Source: Pantanalinema sp. GBBB05 (GTDB lineage: Bacteria > Cyanobacteriota > Cyanobacteriia > Leptolyngbyales > Leptolyngbyaceae). Taken from it: a stretch of 64,000 nucleotides of DNA. This document shows, one piece after another, positions 17,590-27,710 of the stretch (position 1 is the first letter of the stretch; the number at the start of each line of letters is the position of its first letter). The stretch covers positions 124,001-188,000 of the forward strand of contig VRZD01000003.1 of assembly GCA_016743235.1 (NCBI GenBank), in the 5' to 3' direction. A model generated the notes under the pieces. The model was not told the DNA's origin. It was given only the letters and a program-made list of their open reading frames with translations, and ran no database searches. Made by a program: the position numbers and the translations under genes.

Positions 17590-18423
17590 ATGGCAGTTAA
17601 TGTTAGTCGTCCTGGTCACACGTTATTGGGTTCCGGGTTGCCCGCTAAAGCCAAAAAGCTTTTGATTAAAGCAGTACCGACTATTATTGCCATCAGCGTT
17701 TTGCTGCTGGTCTGGCAACTCCTGTGTTCTAGTCCCACCGCATCGCTGCCTAGCCCAACCAAGATTTGGGATGAAACCCAGGAACTAATTCTCAAGCCGT
17801 TTTACCAAGGTGAAGGGGTTGATCAAGGCTTGTTCTGGCAGTTATTTGCCAGTTTGCAGCGGGTCGCGATCGGGTACACGTTAGCCGCGATCGTTGGCAT
17901 TGGTTTAGGCATTTTGATTGGTGTCAGCGTCATCATGTTTCAGGCACTGGACCCCATCTTCCAAGTGTTGCGGACGATTCCTCCCCTAGCCTGGCTACCC
18001 ATCTCATTAGCTGCCTTCAAAGAAGCGCAACCTGCTGCCATTTTTGTAATTTTTGTGACGGCAATCTGGCCCATCATCATCAACACAGGGGTAGGAGTAC
18101 AAAACATTCCACAGGACTACAACAATGTGGCTAAAGTGCTGCAACTGTCGAAGATGGAGTATTTCTTCAAAGTTCTGCTGCCAGCCACCGTTCCCTACAT
18201 TTTCACCGGTCTTAAGATTGCGATCGGCTTGTCCTGGCTAGCCATTGTTGCTGCCGAAATGCTGACTGGCGGGGTCGGGATTGGCTTCTTTATCTGGGAT
18301 GCCTACAACAGCGGTAACCTCAGTGAAGTAATTTTAGCGGTGATTTACGTTGGGCTGGTCGGTCTCTTACTGGACAAACTGATTAGTTTCATTGCTTCTC
18401 TCGTTGTGGCTGAAGCGAACTAA
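17590..18423 (+). CDS. nrtB: Nitrate ABC transporter permease
   Basis: NrtB is the membrane subunit through which nitrate and nitrite pass. The 277-residue product has about six helices. The EAA-type loop that contacts the ATPases is NNVAKVLQLSKMEYFFKVLLP (about 178-198). I start at the ATG at 17590 (MAVNVSRPGH), which has AAAGGA upstream; the longer frame from 17512 would add 26 residues covering the intercistronic region. It lies 141 bases after nrtA and 68 bases before nrtC. Confidence 0.95.
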   Translation: MAVNVSRPGHTLLGSGLPAKAKKLLIKAVPTIIAISVLLLVWQLLCSSPTASLPSPTKIWDETQELILKPFYQGEGVDQGLFWQLFASLQRVAIGYTLAAIVGIGLGILIGVSVIMFQALDPIFQVLRTIPPLAWLPISLAAFKEAQPAAIFVIFVTAIWPIIINTGVGVQNIPQDYNNVAKVLQLSKMEYFFKVLLPATVPYIFTGLKIAIGLSWLAIVAAEMLTGGVGIGFFIWDAYNSGNLSEVILAVIYVGLVGLLLDKLISFIASLVVAEAN

Positions 18424-18491
18424 GTTGCTGCCCGTATCCGACGATCCACAACCGATTTACGCCTACACTCACTGCAACTTACCCAACACCT

Positions 18492-20498
18492 ATGTCAGTC
18501 TTTGTTGAAGTTGACCACGTTGATCAGGTATTTGATCTGCCCAATGGCGGACAATACATTGCCCTCAAGAACATTACGTTAGACATCCGTAAGGGCGAAT
18601 TCATCTCCTTGATCGGACACTCTGGTTGTGGCAAATCTACTCTGCTCAATATCATCGCTGGACTGACTCAGCCAGTCTCCGGTGGCGTAGTGCTGGAAGG
18701 CAAGCAGGTAACTAAACCAGGTCCCGATCGCATGGTGGTGTTTCAAAACTACTCCCTGCTGCCTTGGCTAACAGTGCGCGAAAACATTGCTTTAGCCGTC
18801 AACCGGGTCATGCGAGAATTGTCTGCCAGTGAACGTAAGGCAATTATTGAATCCCACATTGATCTGGTGAAGTTGCGGCATGCAGCAGATAAAAAACCAG
18901 GGCAATTATCAGGCGGGATGAAACAACGGGTGGCGATCGCTCGGGCTCTGGCAATTCGTCCCAAATTACTGTTACTCGATGAACCATTTGGGGCACTGGA
19001 TGCCCTAACTCGTAGCAGTTTGCAAGATCAACTGATGCAGATTGCCCAGGAACATGAACTCACCTGTGTGATGGTAACTCACGATGTGGATGAAGCCTTG
19101 CTGCTATCCGATCGCGTCGTTATGCTGACCAATGGTCCTGAGTCCTATGTCGGACAAGTGCTAGAAGTCCCCTTCCCGCGCCCCCGCGAGCGCTTGGAAG
19201 TAGTCAAGCATCCCAGTTACTACGGCATGCGGAATGAAGTGGTTTACTTCTTGAACCAACAAAAACAAGCGAAAAAGCGCAAAGTCCTACAAGCGGCGCC
19301 GATCGCTCGCAATGGGTTGGAGAAGGTCAATCTGGAACTGGGCTTTATTCCCTTAACCGACTGTGCGCCACTGGTCATTGCTAAAGAAAAAGGGTTCTTT
19401 CAGGAATATGGTTTAGAACAGGTCGCGCTCTCCCGCGAACCAGGCTGGAAGGCGATCGCGGAAGGCATTACCACAGGTCGGCTAGATGCGGCTCAGATGG
19501 TCGCTGGGATGCCGCTAGCGTTAACCCTGGGTATGGGTGGCAAAGCACCGCTGCCGGTTGTTACTGCCTTGGTCATGAGCCGCAATGGTAATGCCATTAC
19601 CTTTGGCAAGCGGTTACTGCATGAAGGAGTCCGCACTCTGGCAGACTTCAAAGACTATCTGGTGCGGAGTTCGGATAAAGTGCCAACCCTGGCAACCGTC
19701 CATCCTGCCTCCATGCATAACTTAATGTTGCGCTACTGGTTAGCCTCCGGCGGCATCGATCCCGACCAGGATGTGAATATTGTGATCATTCCGCCAACTC
19801 AAATGGTGAGTACTTTAAAGGCGGGAACGATCGATGGTTATTGTGCCGGTGAACCCTGGAATTCCCGTGCCGTTCAGGAAGGCTTAGGCTATGTGATCGC
19901 GACGGATCTCGATATTTGGTCGGGGCACTTAGAAAAAGTATTGGGCGTTCGAGAAGATTGGGCAGCCCAATACCCTAAAACCCATTTGGCGTTAGTGAAA
20001 GCGCTATTAAAAGCTTGTGAATACTGTGACGACTTCCGCAACCGGGAAGAACTCGTCGAGATTCTGGCTCGACCCGAGTATGTGGGGGCTGACCCCGCCC
20101 ATCTGCGTCCCGGACTAGTCACTCCTTACGATCGCGGTATGGGTGACGAACCAGAAAGCCTGTTACGCTACAACCAATTCTACGTAGACCGTACCAATTG
20201 TCCCTATCGGGCAGAAGGCTTATGGATCATGACTCAGTTAGCCCGATGGGGAATTACGCCCTTCCCACGTAACTGGCTCAGCATTCTCGATCGGACTCGG
20301 CGGGTAGATGTATTTGGAGCGGCTGCCCGTGACTTAGGTCTATTGGATATTGAACCCAATCGATCGCCGGTCACCCTATCGGATGGTTCCGTTTTCAATC
20401 CCGATGACCCTATTGGCTATCTCAATAGCCTGCCCATTAAGCGCACGATTCAGGTTGAAGAGATCACGATCGATACACCAGAGCCTTCAACTGTCTAA
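18492..20498 (+). CDS. nrtC: Nitrate ABC transporter ATPase fused to an NrtA-like regulatory domain
   Basis: NrtC has an N-terminal ATPase (Walker [10 protein letters not shown] about 43-51, signature LSGGMKQR from about 139, Walker [13 protein letters not shown]) and a C-terminal domain from about residue 276 that resembles NrtA. That domain starts [20 protein letters not shown] and keeps the [18 protein letters not shown] and GEPWN segments. In family studies this domain mediates inhibition of uptake by ammonium or nitrate, and it is not needed for transport. The length of 668 is normal. It works as a heterodimer with NrtD. Confidence 0.97.
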   Translation: MSVFVEVDHVDQVFDLPNGGQYIALKNITLDIRKGEFISLIGHSGCGKSTLLNIIAGLTQPVSGGVVLEGKQVTKPGPDRMVVFQNYSLLPWLTVRENIALAVNRVMRELSASERKAIIESHIDLVKLRHAADKKPGQLSGGMKQRVAIARALAIRPKLLLLDEPFGALDALTRSSLQDQLMQIAQEHELTCVMVTHDVDEALLLSDRVVMLTNGPESYVGQVLEVPFPRPRERLEVVKHPSYYGMRNEVVYFLNQQKQAKKRKVLQAAPIARNGLEKVNLELGFIPLTDCAPLVIAKEKGFFQEYGLEQVALSREPGWKAIAEGITTGRLDAAQMVAGMPLALTLGMGGKAPLPVVTALVMSRNGNAITFGKRLLHEGVRTLADFKDYLVRSSDKVPTLATVHPASMHNLMLRYWLASGGIDPDQDVNIVIIPPTQMVSTLKAGTIDGYCAGEPWNSRAVQEGLGYVIATDLDIWSGHLEKVLGVREDWAAQYPKTHLALVKALLKACEYCDDFRNREELVEILARPEYVGADPAHLRPGLVTPYDRGMGDEPESLLRYNQFYVDRTNCPYRAEGLWIMTQLARWGITPFPRNWLSILDRTRRVDVFGAAARDLGLLDIEPNRSPVTLSDGSVFNPDDPIGYLNSLPIKRTIQVEEITIDTPEPSTV

Positions 20499-20512
20499 TC
20501 CTGGAGTGACGA

Positions 20513-20549
20513 GTGATGAACGGTGAGAATTCCATCCACCATTCATCAC
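20513..20549 (+). other. Intercistronic hairpin between nrtC and nrtD
   Basis: GTGATGAACGGTG (20513-20525) pairs with CACCATTCATCAC (20537-20549) over 13 bases with one mismatch (C-A), around an 11-base loop. No T run follows. It lies 15 bases after the nrtC stop, within the 93-base gap before nrtD. Confidence 0.5.
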
Positions 20550-20591
20550 CTCAACATCAGGCTTGTTCCAATTACGCATGGCTGATATCTG

Positions 20592-21476
20592 ATGACGGAT
20601 CACCAACCCTCAACCACTCCTATCTCCCTCCCTATGCAAACCCTCAAAGCCACAACGCTGGAAACAGCACCGCAAAGTCAGCAGGAACCATTCCTGGTGA
20701 TTGACAACGTCTCCAAGGTCTATCCCACATCCGGTGGCGGCACATACACCGTGCTGGATGGGGTCAACTTTACCGTTGGTGAAGGCGAGTTTATCTGCCT
20801 GATTGGACACTCTGGCTGTGGTAAATCAACATTGTTAGATATGGTGTCCGGGTTCCGGACTCCTTCTAGTGGCGAAGTACGGTTACAATCCAATCGGATT
20901 ACCAAACCAGGTCCCGATCGCATGGTGGTCTTCCAAAACTATTCATTGCTACCCTGGCTGACCGCCTTTGAGAATGTTTATTTGGGGATTCACTCCGTTT
21001 GGCCAGACAAGCCAAAAGCCGAGAAAGAAGCGATCGCCCGTGATCACTTAGCGATGGTGGGCTTAACCGAAGCCGCTGACAAGAAACCCAAAGCCCTATC
21101 GGGTGGCATGAAGCAACGGGTGAGTATTGCCCGAGCCTTGGCTCTACGCCCTCAAGTCTTAGTTCTGGATGAACCCTTCGGCGCTTTAGACCCGATTACC
21201 CGTGAGGAACTGCAAGAAGAACTGCTGAAAATCTGGATGGAACATCGGGTCACGGTGTTGATGATTACGCACGACATTGACGAAGCTTTGTTCCTGTCCG
21301 ATCGGGTCGTCATGATGACCAATGGACCCGCCGCTAAAGTTGGTGAAATTCTAGAAATTCCCTTCCCTCGCCCGCGGAATCGGACTCGGCTGATGGAAGA
21401 TCCCAAATACTACGAATTGCGGAACGAAGCCCTCGACTTTCTCTATCATCGGTTTGCCCATGACGATGTTGAGTAA
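20592..21476 (+). CDS. nrtD: Nitrate ABC transporter ATP-binding protein
   Basis: NrtD is the second, single-domain ATPase of the nitrate importer. Walker [10 protein letters not shown] lies at about residue 71-79, with signature LSGGMKQR and Walker [14 protein letters not shown]. Its ATPase domain closely matches that of NrtC, as expected from duplication. The start is uncertain: ATG at 20592 gives 294 residues, while an internal ATG at 20634 (MQTLKATT) gives 280 and fits some family members better. Neither has a strong ribosome site. A DUF1830 gene follows 86 bases later. Confidence 0.94.
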   Translation: MTDHQPSTTPISLPMQTLKATTLETAPQSQQEPFLVIDNVSKVYPTSGGGTYTVLDGVNFTVGEGEFICLIGHSGCGKSTLLDMVSGFRTPSSGEVRLQSNRITKPGPDRMVVFQNYSLLPWLTAFENVYLGIHSVWPDKPKAEKEAIARDHLAMVGLTEAADKKPKALSGGMKQRVSIARALALRPQVLVLDEPFGALDPITREELQEELLKIWMEHRVTVLMITHDIDEALFLSDRVVMMTNGPAAKVGEILEIPFPRPRNRTRLMEDPKYYELRNEALDFLYHRFAHDDVE

Positions 21477-21562
21477 CGGGTAGACAACTCGCGATTGCTC
21501 ATCGATCGCCCGTGCCCAAAGTCCGTTGTCCGAGTCGGATGATTCATAACAGGGGTGTCGGT

Positions 21563-21865
21563 ATGACTCAAATGTCTGTTGCCCAATCGACCAATGATGC
21601 TCACCCACAACTGTGTTACTACGCCAACACAACAGGTCAACTGCAAATTGCCCGGATTATTCATGGTGTCCGTTGCCAGGGGGAGTCAGTCGTATTTTCT
21701 GGGCAGCGCTGGTTATTTGAAGCGTTACCCGATGCCTGGTTAGAAATTTATGTTGGGGTAACTGATCAACTCCAACTCCTGGAGCGCATTCCCTGTCTGC
21801 GGTTGCAGGTGGTCGAATCTCAGCTCCGTCACCGTGATATTGCTGATGTAAGTGTGGTGGAGTAA
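21563..21865 (+). CDS. DUF1830 small protein inside the nitrate operon
   Basis: This is a 100-residue protein of the cyanobacterial DUF1830 family, recognised by [16 protein letters not shown] near its start and [12 protein letters not shown] in the middle. The function of the family is not known to me. I start it at the ATG at 21563 (MTQMSVAQ) because AGGGGTG lies just upstream; the longer frame from 21512 has no ribosome site. The stop is only two bases before the narB ATG, so the two are probably translationally coupled. Its position suggests a role in nitrate reductase expression, assembly or activity, which is inference. It has two cysteines (CYYAN and IPCLRL) and no membrane helix. Confidence 0.8.
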   Translation: MTQMSVAQSTNDAHPQLCYYANTTGQLQIARIIHGVRCQGESVVFSGQRWLFEALPDAWLEIYVGVTDQLQLLERIPCLRLQVVESQLRHRDIADVSVVE

Positions 21866-21867
21866 CT

Positions 21868-24057
21868 ATGACGACAAATCCAACCAAAACCGTTTGCCCG
21901 TTTTGTGGCGTGGGTTGTGGCTTGGAAGTTTTACCCGCAGCGTCATCGAATCAAGCAAACCGGGATCAGCAGGTAGGTCCAGTTTGGCAAGTGCGTGGCG
22001 ATCGCAGCCATCCCTCCAGTCAGGGTATGGTATGCGTGAAAGGGGCAACCGCCAGTGAAGCGATCGGAAAGGATCGGCTCCTTTACCCGATGTTCCGTCC
22101 GTCCCTCGATCAGCCCTTTCAGCGCATTAGTTGGGATCAGGCGATCGATGGCATTGTGGAGCGGATTCAGACCGTATTGCAAACTCAGGGAGCAGAAGCC
22201 CTCTGTATGTATGGCTCTGGACAATTCGTTACCGAAGATTATTATGTTGCCCAAAAGTTGATGAAAGGTTGTCTGGGCAGTAATAACTTTGATGCCAACT
22301 CGCGCCTTTGTATGTCCTCTGCCGTAGCTGGCTATATTCAAAGCTTTGGCTCGGATGGTCCGCCCTGCTGTTATGACGATTTGGAATTAACAGATTGCGC
22401 TTTCATCATTGGCAGTAATGCGGCTGAATGCCACCCGATCGCGTTTAATCGCTTACGCAAACACCACAAGCGGAATCCCCACGTCAAGTTGGTCGTCGTC
22501 GATCCCCGGAAAACTCAGACCGCCGAAGCCGCCGACTTACATCTCGCTATTCGTCCTGGTACAGATATCGATTTGTTTAATGGCATCGCTTACTTACTCA
22601 TGCAATGGGGCAGGCATCAACCCGATTTTATTCACAATCACACATCAGATTTTGCCGCCTACGCTAACATTCTTCAGCATTATCCTCCTGAAATCACGGC
22701 GGCACGGTGTGGGATCTCAGTCAGCGACCTAGAAACTGCCGCTCGCTACTGGGCAGAAGGTAGCCGAGTGTTGTCTCTGTGGTCAATGGGATTAAATCAA
22801 TCACGGGAAGGTACAGCCAAAGTCCGAATGCTGATTAATCTGCACTTAATGACCGGACAAATTGGTCAGCCCGGAGCCGGTCCCTTCTCTCTCACCGGTC
22901 AACCTAACGCGATGGGGGGACGGGAAGCCGGAGGACTATCTCATTTGTTGCCAGGCTATCGATCGGTACGAGATCCACAACATCGGCAGGAAGTAGAACA
23001 GTTCTGGGGACTCCCAACCGGACAAATTGCCTCCCAACCTGGTCGTACCGTTTGGGACATGATTCTTGGACTGGAGCAAGGTGACGTTGGGTTAATGTGG
23101 ATTGCGGCTACTAATCCGATCGTCAGTCTGCCCGATCTGGAGCGCACAAAAGCAGCACTCCGCCGATCGCCTTTCACTATCTACCAGGAAGCCTACTATC
23201 CAACCGAAACCACAGCCTACGCCCATCTCTTACTACCCGCGACTCAGTGGAGCGAAAAGACAGGCACGATGACCAACTCCGAACGGCGCGTGTCGTTATG
23301 CCCTAAATTTCAAGCCCCTCCTGGAGAAGCTCGGGAAGACTGGGCAATTTTTGCCGAAGTTGGTCGCAGATTAGGCTTTAGAGAACAGTTCCAGTTCCAG
23401 ACAGCGGCTGAGGTGCATACCGAGTTTGTTCAACTGACCCGCGATCGTCCCTGTGATATGTCAGGCATTAGCCATCAACGATTGCAGGAAACGGGACCCT
23501 TACAGTGGCCTTGTCCCGCCGGAACCCCAGAAAACCCAACAACTTCTGCTCGCCTATACACCGATCTCCAGTTTCATACCCCCGATCGTCGCGCCCGGTT
23601 TGCAGCCTATCATTCTCGTGGATTGGGCGAACCCCCCGATGCGCAGTATCCTTATGTCCTGACGACTGGCAGACTGTATGGACACTGGCATACGCAAACT
23701 CGGACTGGACGCACCGAAAAAATCCGGCAGATGCACCCTCATCCATTTATTGAAATTCATCCCCGTGATGCCGCCGCCTTAGGCATCCAGGATGGAGTCT
23801 TGGTCGAAGTCCGCTCGCGGCGGGGGATGGCACAATTCCCTGCCAAGATCACCAAGGCGATCGCACCTGGTACAGTCTTTGTGCCGATGCACTGGGGTGA
23901 ACTATGGGCAGATCGAGCCGAAGCCAACGCCTTGACCCACCCGGAAGCTTGCCCAGATTCCCGCCAGCCAGAACTGAAAGCCTGTGCAGTTGCACTCATC
24001 CCAGTTGCGGCTGAACCTCGTCCTTGCGAACTTTCCGCTCCTGCCTATTCGGTTTAG
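21868..24057 (+). CDS. narB: Ferredoxin-nitrate reductase
   Basis: NarB is the cytoplasmic molybdenum (bis-MGD) enzyme that reduces nitrate to nitrite with ferredoxin electrons. The N-terminal [4Fe-4S] motif uses C10, C13, C17 and C56. The molybdopterin oxidoreductase core follows ([31 protein letters not shown], whose Cys probably ligates Mo). The C-terminal molydopterin-binding domain begins near [20 protein letters not shown]. The length of 729 is typical. It is the last gene of the operon and ends seven bases before a convergent gene. No terminator is evident between them. Confidence 0.97.
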   Translation: MTTNPTKTVCPFCGVGCGLEVLPAASSNQANRDQQVGPVWQVRGDRSHPSSQGMVCVKGATASEAIGKDRLLYPMFRPSLDQPFQRISWDQAIDGIVERIQTVLQTQGAEALCMYGSGQFVTEDYYVAQKLMKGCLGSNNFDANSRLCMSSAVAGYIQSFGSDGPPCCYDDLELTDCAFIIGSNAAECHPIAFNRLRKHHKRNPHVKLVVVDPRKTQTAEAADLHLAIRPGTDIDLFNGIAYLLMQWGRHQPDFIHNHTSDFAAYANILQHYPPEITAARCGISVSDLETAARYWAEGSRVLSLWSMGLNQSREGTAKVRMLINLHLMTGQIGQPGAGPFSLTGQPNAMGGREAGGLSHLLPGYRSVRDPQHRQEVEQFWGLPTGQIASQPGRTVWDMILGLEQGDVGLMWIAATNPIVSLPDLERTKAALRRSPFTIYQEAYYPTETTAYAHLLLPATQWSEKTGTMTNSERRVSLCPKFQAPPGEAREDWAIFAEVGRRLGFREQFQFQTAAEVHTEFVQLTRDRPCDMSGISHQRLQETGPLQWPCPAGTPENPTTSARLYTDLQFHTPDRRARFAAYHSRGLGEPPDAQYPYVLTTGRLYGHWHTQTRTGRTEKIRQMHPHPFIEIHPRDAAALGIQDGVLVEVRSRRGMAQFPAKITKAIAPGTVFVPMHWGELWADRAEANALTHPEACPDSRQPELKACAVALIPVAAEPRPCELSAPAYSV

Positions 24058-24064
24058 GCAATAT

Positions 24065-25708
24065 TTAGAAGCGTGGGGTCATGTGATCGTCCGGCGAGAG
24101 CTTAAAGTTGGGAGGTGTGTACATCCCGAATCTCTGCTTGAGCAGGAGCCAGAAAAATGGTAGGTCATCAACCAGATAGCGCTTCCACAACCGTTTGGGA
24201 TCGGAGTAAATGCGAAATAACCATTCAATTCCCATCCGGCTCATCCACTTGGGCGATCGCTGAATGGCTCCCGCTTCAAAATCGATGGTTGCTCCAACAG
24301 CCAAAAAGATTTGGACAAACTTGAATTGATCTTTGTACTTACAAATCCATTTTTCCTGTTTGGGCGCACCGACCCCTACCGCTAAAACCGTGGCTCCAGA
24401 CTGATTGATGATGTCAATAATCTCCTGACATTCAGCTTCGTTTTTCTCAAATCCAAAAGATGGAGAATGAGCCCCAATAATAATTTCACGACCCACCTTA
24501 CTATTAATTTTGATTCGGGCGCGATCGGCAACTCCAGGGGCTCCTCCTAACAGAAAGATTTTGACATCTTCATTGTTACGGTGAAATCGACAAAAGGTGG
24601 GAAATAGATCAGAACCAGAAATTTTTTCTTTCAGTGGCGTCCCCAGAAAACGAGACGCATACATCAGAATTTGACTATCACAAACTTTGTAGTCTGCCTG
24701 TAAATAAGTGTGGAAAAATTCAGCGTCACGCTGTAATTTCATCAAGTGATCCACATTGGGGGTCAAAACTACGCCACTTTTGAGTTCTTCTAGAAATTCG
24801 ATTACCGACATATTGTCGATCGGAACGTTCAAAATATTCACTGTTTCCCAGCGTTGATCACCCTGAGCATCCAGCCGCCGGATGCGCTTCGCACCTAATA
24901 GAATATGGAGGAACGTTTTGATCAGAATTTTGGCATCTAATCGATGTTTCCAGGCATCAATATAGGAAAAATCAATTTCCAAAACCTGCTCAAACGTCAT
25001 CCCATACTTACGACGATTGATCTGCCAAAGTCCAGTCATTCCAGGTTTGACCGTTAGCCGCTGCCAGTCAGTTTTTGTGTAAAACTGTACCTCATCTAAC
25101 GTTGGCGGACGAGTTCCTACTAAGCTCATTTCCCCAGTCAGCACATTGAGGAATTGTGGCATTTCATCTAAATAAAACCGTCGTAGGACCCGACCCACCC
25201 GAGTCACATGGGGTTCAATTTGGGAGTCAAAAAACTTGCCACCTTTCTCATAGGCAACTTTGAGGCGATAGCGTTCGGCATCAGGCGTTGTAGTCCGAAA
25301 CCGCCGAAGTTTGAATTGCTTGCCTCGTAGCCCTACCCGAGGTTGAGTAATCACAATAGGACCAGGCGAGTCTAGATAGATGGCTAGAGCAATTAAGGGA
25401 AACAAAAGCGCCGTTATGCCTAGCCCAGCGATCGCACCTACAATATCCAGTAACCGCTTCAACCCACTTAAGGTAGAAGAATGGGGGGTAAGACTAAACC
25501 ACTCAATATCATAGATTTTTGCCTGCCTTTCTAAGGCTTCTTCCAGGTCTCGCTTCGTGATCAGCCTTGATTGCAGCAGAATCTCTCCAAGCATTTGCCA
25601 GCCCACTGACGCGGTCTGCTGACGCTGAGTTTCTAATGCTGCGTCCAATTGGCTCTGAGTAATCAGACCTTCTTTCAACAGGATCAAACCTAAAGAATAC
25701 TCACTCAT
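24065..25708 (-). CDS. Three-domain fusion: GspE_N-like / polyprenyl-phosphate sugar transferase / WecG-TagA glycosyltransferase
   Basis: Residues 1-65 (SLGLILLKEGLITQSQLDAA and a second LGEILLQSRLIT copy) form a GspE/MshEN N-terminal-type domain. Residues about 85-280 form a bacterial sugar transferase: a membrane helix (GAIAGLGITALLFPLIALAI) then SPGPIVITQPRVGLRGKQF and KPGMTGLWQINRR. This type attaches the first sugar phosphate to undecaprenyl phosphate. From about 288 (NILNVPIDNMSVIEFLEEL) to the end is a GT26 WecG/TagA/CpsF domain (TPNVDHLMKLQRD; GVGAPKQEKW), which adds the second sugar. The protein could thus start a surface polysaccharide and extend it. The upstream gene on the same strand is also a glycosyltransferase. 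It ends seven bases from narB. Confidence 0.9.
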   Translation of the reverse strand: MSEYSLGLILLKEGLITQSQLDAALETQRQQTASVGWQMLGEILLQSRLITKRDLEEALERQAKIYDIEWFSLTPHSSTLSGLKRLLDIVGAIAGLGITALLFPLIALAIYLDSPGPIVITQPRVGLRGKQFKLRRFRTTTPDAERYRLKVAYEKGGKFFDSQIEPHVTRVGRVLRRFYLDEMPQFLNVLTGEMSLVGTRPPTLDEVQFYTKTDWQRLTVKPGMTGLWQINRRKYGMTFEQVLEIDFSYIDAWKHRLDAKILIKTFLHILLGAKRIRRLDAQGDQRWETVNILNVPIDNMSVIEFLEELKSGVVLTPNVDHLMKLQRDAEFFHTYLQADYKVCDSQILMYASRFLGTPLKEKISGSDLFPTFCRFHRNNEDVKIFLLGGAPGVADRARIKINSKVGREIIIGAHSPSFGFEKNEAECQEIIDIINQSGATVLAVGVGAPKQEKWICKYKDQFKFVQIFLAVGATIDFEAGAIQRSPKWMSRMGIEWLFRIYSDPKRLWKRYLVDDLPFFWLLLKQRFGMYTPPNFKLSPDDHMTPRF

Positions 25709-25762
25709 TGCCGGTAAAATATCTTGTAGAAAATTAGTTTAAGCCAGTCATTCGCTCCTACG

Positions 25763-25775
25763 CTAGAGTGCCCAC
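25763..25775 (-). repeat. 13-mer shared upstream of two glycosyltransferase genes, copy 1
   Basis: CTAGAGTGCCCAC (plus strand) lies 55 bases upstream of the start of the fusion glycosyltransferase. An identical copy is at 26924-26936, 37 bases upstream of the next glycosyltransferase gene. Confidence 0.5.
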
Positions 25776-25897
25776 CCAGACTAAGAAATCTTCAAATTAA
25801 TTAGCAGGTAGACAAACCCAATCGTTGACGCTTCTTGGATCAAGATCGATCGATACTTGATGTCTAGCCAGTTCCCTGTTTCGCTAAGCGTAGTGAG

Positions 25898-26887
25898 CTA
25901 GGGAGTGTTGTACTCAATTAACTGCGCCCGTTTACGCAACAATTTCCCCCCATAAAACTGGATTTGTCCTTGAGCTTGCGGAAATTTACTGAGCATACAG
26001 AACAGCGCATAGAGTGCTGCATGATTTGAGCGTAGACCAGTGCGACGCAAGTAACGGTAGATGCGATAGCTCATCAGGGGATAGAGCCCTAACAGAAGCA
26101 AACTCCAGCCATGAGTCAACCAACCTGTCCCAACGATGAACACCGGCAGGGCAACTCCCCAAATCCAAATACTTTTGCTTTCACGCACCCAATGGCGTTC
26201 TGGTGGGGCACCATGCAGCCAAGCGCCCTCCGCATAAGCATGTCCCGAGCGCAGGGTTCGCTTCCACCACTGAGAGAACCGCGTGATCCGGGCATCATGT
26301 CGGGTCATTTCAGCATCAATTCGCAGAATTTTGCCGCCCTGCTGGCGCAATCGCACACATAGTTCTGGTTCCTCCCCAGCAATCAAAGTTGGGTTATAGC
26401 CACCCACCTGTCGCAACGCTGCAACTCGCATCATGGCATCGCCACCACAAGCCTTGGCTTCCCCGATCGGGGTATCCCATTCAATGTCACATAAGCGGTT
26501 ATAAATCGAAGCTTGGGGATGCTGCTCTCGCCGCCGCCCACAAACAACGACAACCTCCGGCTGAGCATTTAGCACTTGCTGCGCTTGGTCTAGCCATCCT
26601 TCCGCCACTTCACAGTCGCCATCAATAAACTGGACGTACTCAAGCTCTGGATAGTGGTCTTGAAGGTATTGCAAGCCAGTATTACGGGCACGAGCCGCCG
26701 TAAATGGAATCGACAAATCTAGCTCAACCACAATCACTCCCAGCGATCGTGCCATGACCACACTATCGTCAGTAGACCCAGAATCGACATAGACGATCGG
26801 GTTAACCTTGCCGACAACCGATTTCAAGCACTGACGCAGCCGCTCACCTTCATTGCGCCCAATGGCAACCAGTCCAACTCGACTCAA
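25898..26887 (-). CDS. Family 2 glycosyltransferase
   Basis: This GT-A fold glycosyltransferase probably transfers a nucleotide sugar in surface polysaccharide synthesis. The N-terminus has the family strand and nucleotide site VGLVAIGRNEGERLRQCLKS and VYVDSGSTDDSV. The metal-binding motif FIDGDCEVAEG lies at about 89-99. The acceptor motif GGDAMMRVAALRQVGGYNPTL is followed by EEPELCVRLRQ. Two hydrophobic helices at about 240-280 suggest membrane association. The length is 329. It lies 189 bases upstream of the fusion glycosyltransferase on the same strand and shares a 13-mer in its upstream region. Confidence 0.9.
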   Translation of the reverse strand: MSRVGLVAIGRNEGERLRQCLKSVVGKVNPIVYVDSGSTDDSVVMARSLGVIVVELDLSIPFTAARARNTGLQYLQDHYPELEYVQFIDGDCEVAEGWLDQAQQVLNAQPEVVVVCGRRREQHPQASIYNRLCDIEWDTPIGEAKACGGDAMMRVAALRQVGGYNPTLIAGEEPELCVRLRQQGGKILRIDAEMTRHDARITRFSQWWKRTLRSGHAYAEGAWLHGAPPERHWVRESKSIWIWGVALPVFIVGTGWLTHGWSLLLLGLYPLMSYRIYRYLRRTGLRSNHAALYALFCMLSKFPQAQGQIQFYGGKLLRKRAQLIEYNTP

Positions 26888-26923
26888 TGGTATTCTCCCA
26901 AGTTTGAGGATTGCAGATCAGCC

Positions 26924-26936
26924 CTAGAGTGCCCAC
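26924..26936 (-). repeat. 13-mer shared upstream of two glycosyltransferase genes, copy 2
   Basis: This is the second exact copy of CTAGAGTGCCCAC, in the same orientation relative to its gene. It lies 37 bases upstream of the family 2 glycosyltransferase start. Confidence 0.5.
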
Positions 26937-27116
26937 AACCCTAACGGCTTTCTCACTGAGGTAGCATCTCCGTCATCGATCGATAACAGCCATGCCAACG
27001 CTTCAAGTAGAACACAGGTTCACAGGAAGCAGGTAACCAGGACAGTAAACTTAGCAGTGCTCCACTGGTTTATAAAGTTCTGTTTAATAATTCAGACGAT
27101 CGCAAAAAATTTGGAT

Positions 27117-27710
27117 CTACACCGAGCAGGCTTTAATGCTGCCCGCTTTTAAGCCAGTTAAGACACTTTTGGCTCGCATTTGAGGAGTACCATGCCAGTT
27201 CGGTGACCAGGTTTCGTACCCACCGATCGCATAAGCAAATCGGACAATCTCTCGAATGTCCTGATTATCGAAGGTCAGATTGGGAATGACTGCCATATAA
27301 ACACCACTCAGGCAATCAGCTTGCAGTTCACCCAGCACGGTAGAACCCGGATGAAACCCAAAGGTAACCTGCATACCGTGAGCATACTCGTGAGCCACAA
27401 GATAGGCGAGAGCCGCATCGCCATAGCGGTAATACGCTAAATTTTGAATGCCTTGTCCAATGTAAATTGTGTGATTCCGCGGACAGTACCCAGCATTATT
27501 CGCATCGATCGCACCACAGGGTGAAACAAATCCACGGGGAATGTTGTAATACACTTTGGGCTTGGCGACATTGCCATGAATCTGGTTAATGCCCGCTACC
27601 ACCCCTCGAATCACAGCTTGACGAGACAAGTTAGCATAAGCGACTTCGGCAGCACCCACGATCGTAGCGACTAAAAAGCCAATCATGACTAACCGATAAA
27701 ACCGCTTCAT
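27117..27710 (-). CDS. Secreted neutral zinc metallopeptidase (YpfJ-like)
   Basis: The 197-residue product has a signal peptide or N-terminal anchor (LVMIGFLVATIVGAAEVAYA, residues 7-26). The zinc motif HEYAHGMQ lies at about 107-114 in LVAHEYAHGMQVTFGF. An acidic zinc ligand is probable in LQADCLSGVYM. The layout (CGAID..NAGYCPRNHTIYIG before the HExxH) is that of the putative neutral zinc metallopeptidase family, usually larger; this one is a compact version. Four cysteines outside the signal could form two disulfides. It is monocistronic, with 229 bases to the glycosyltransferase and 314 to the divergent response regulator. Confidence 0.85.
   Translation of the reverse strand: MKRFYRLVMIGFLVATIVGAAEVAYANLSRQAVIRGVVAGINQIHGNVAKPKVYYNIPRGFVSPCGAIDANNAGYCPRNHTIYIGQGIQNLAYYRYGDAALAYLVAHEYAHGMQVTFGFHPGSTVLGELQADCLSGVYMAVIPNLTFDNQDIREIVRFAYAIGGYETWSPNWHGTPQMRAKSVLTGLKAGSIKACSV

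Noticed and set aside
25860..25905. Possible hairpin after the family 2 glycosyltransferase
   Set aside because: Only a five-base outer stem and a three-base inner stem pair; there is no T run.
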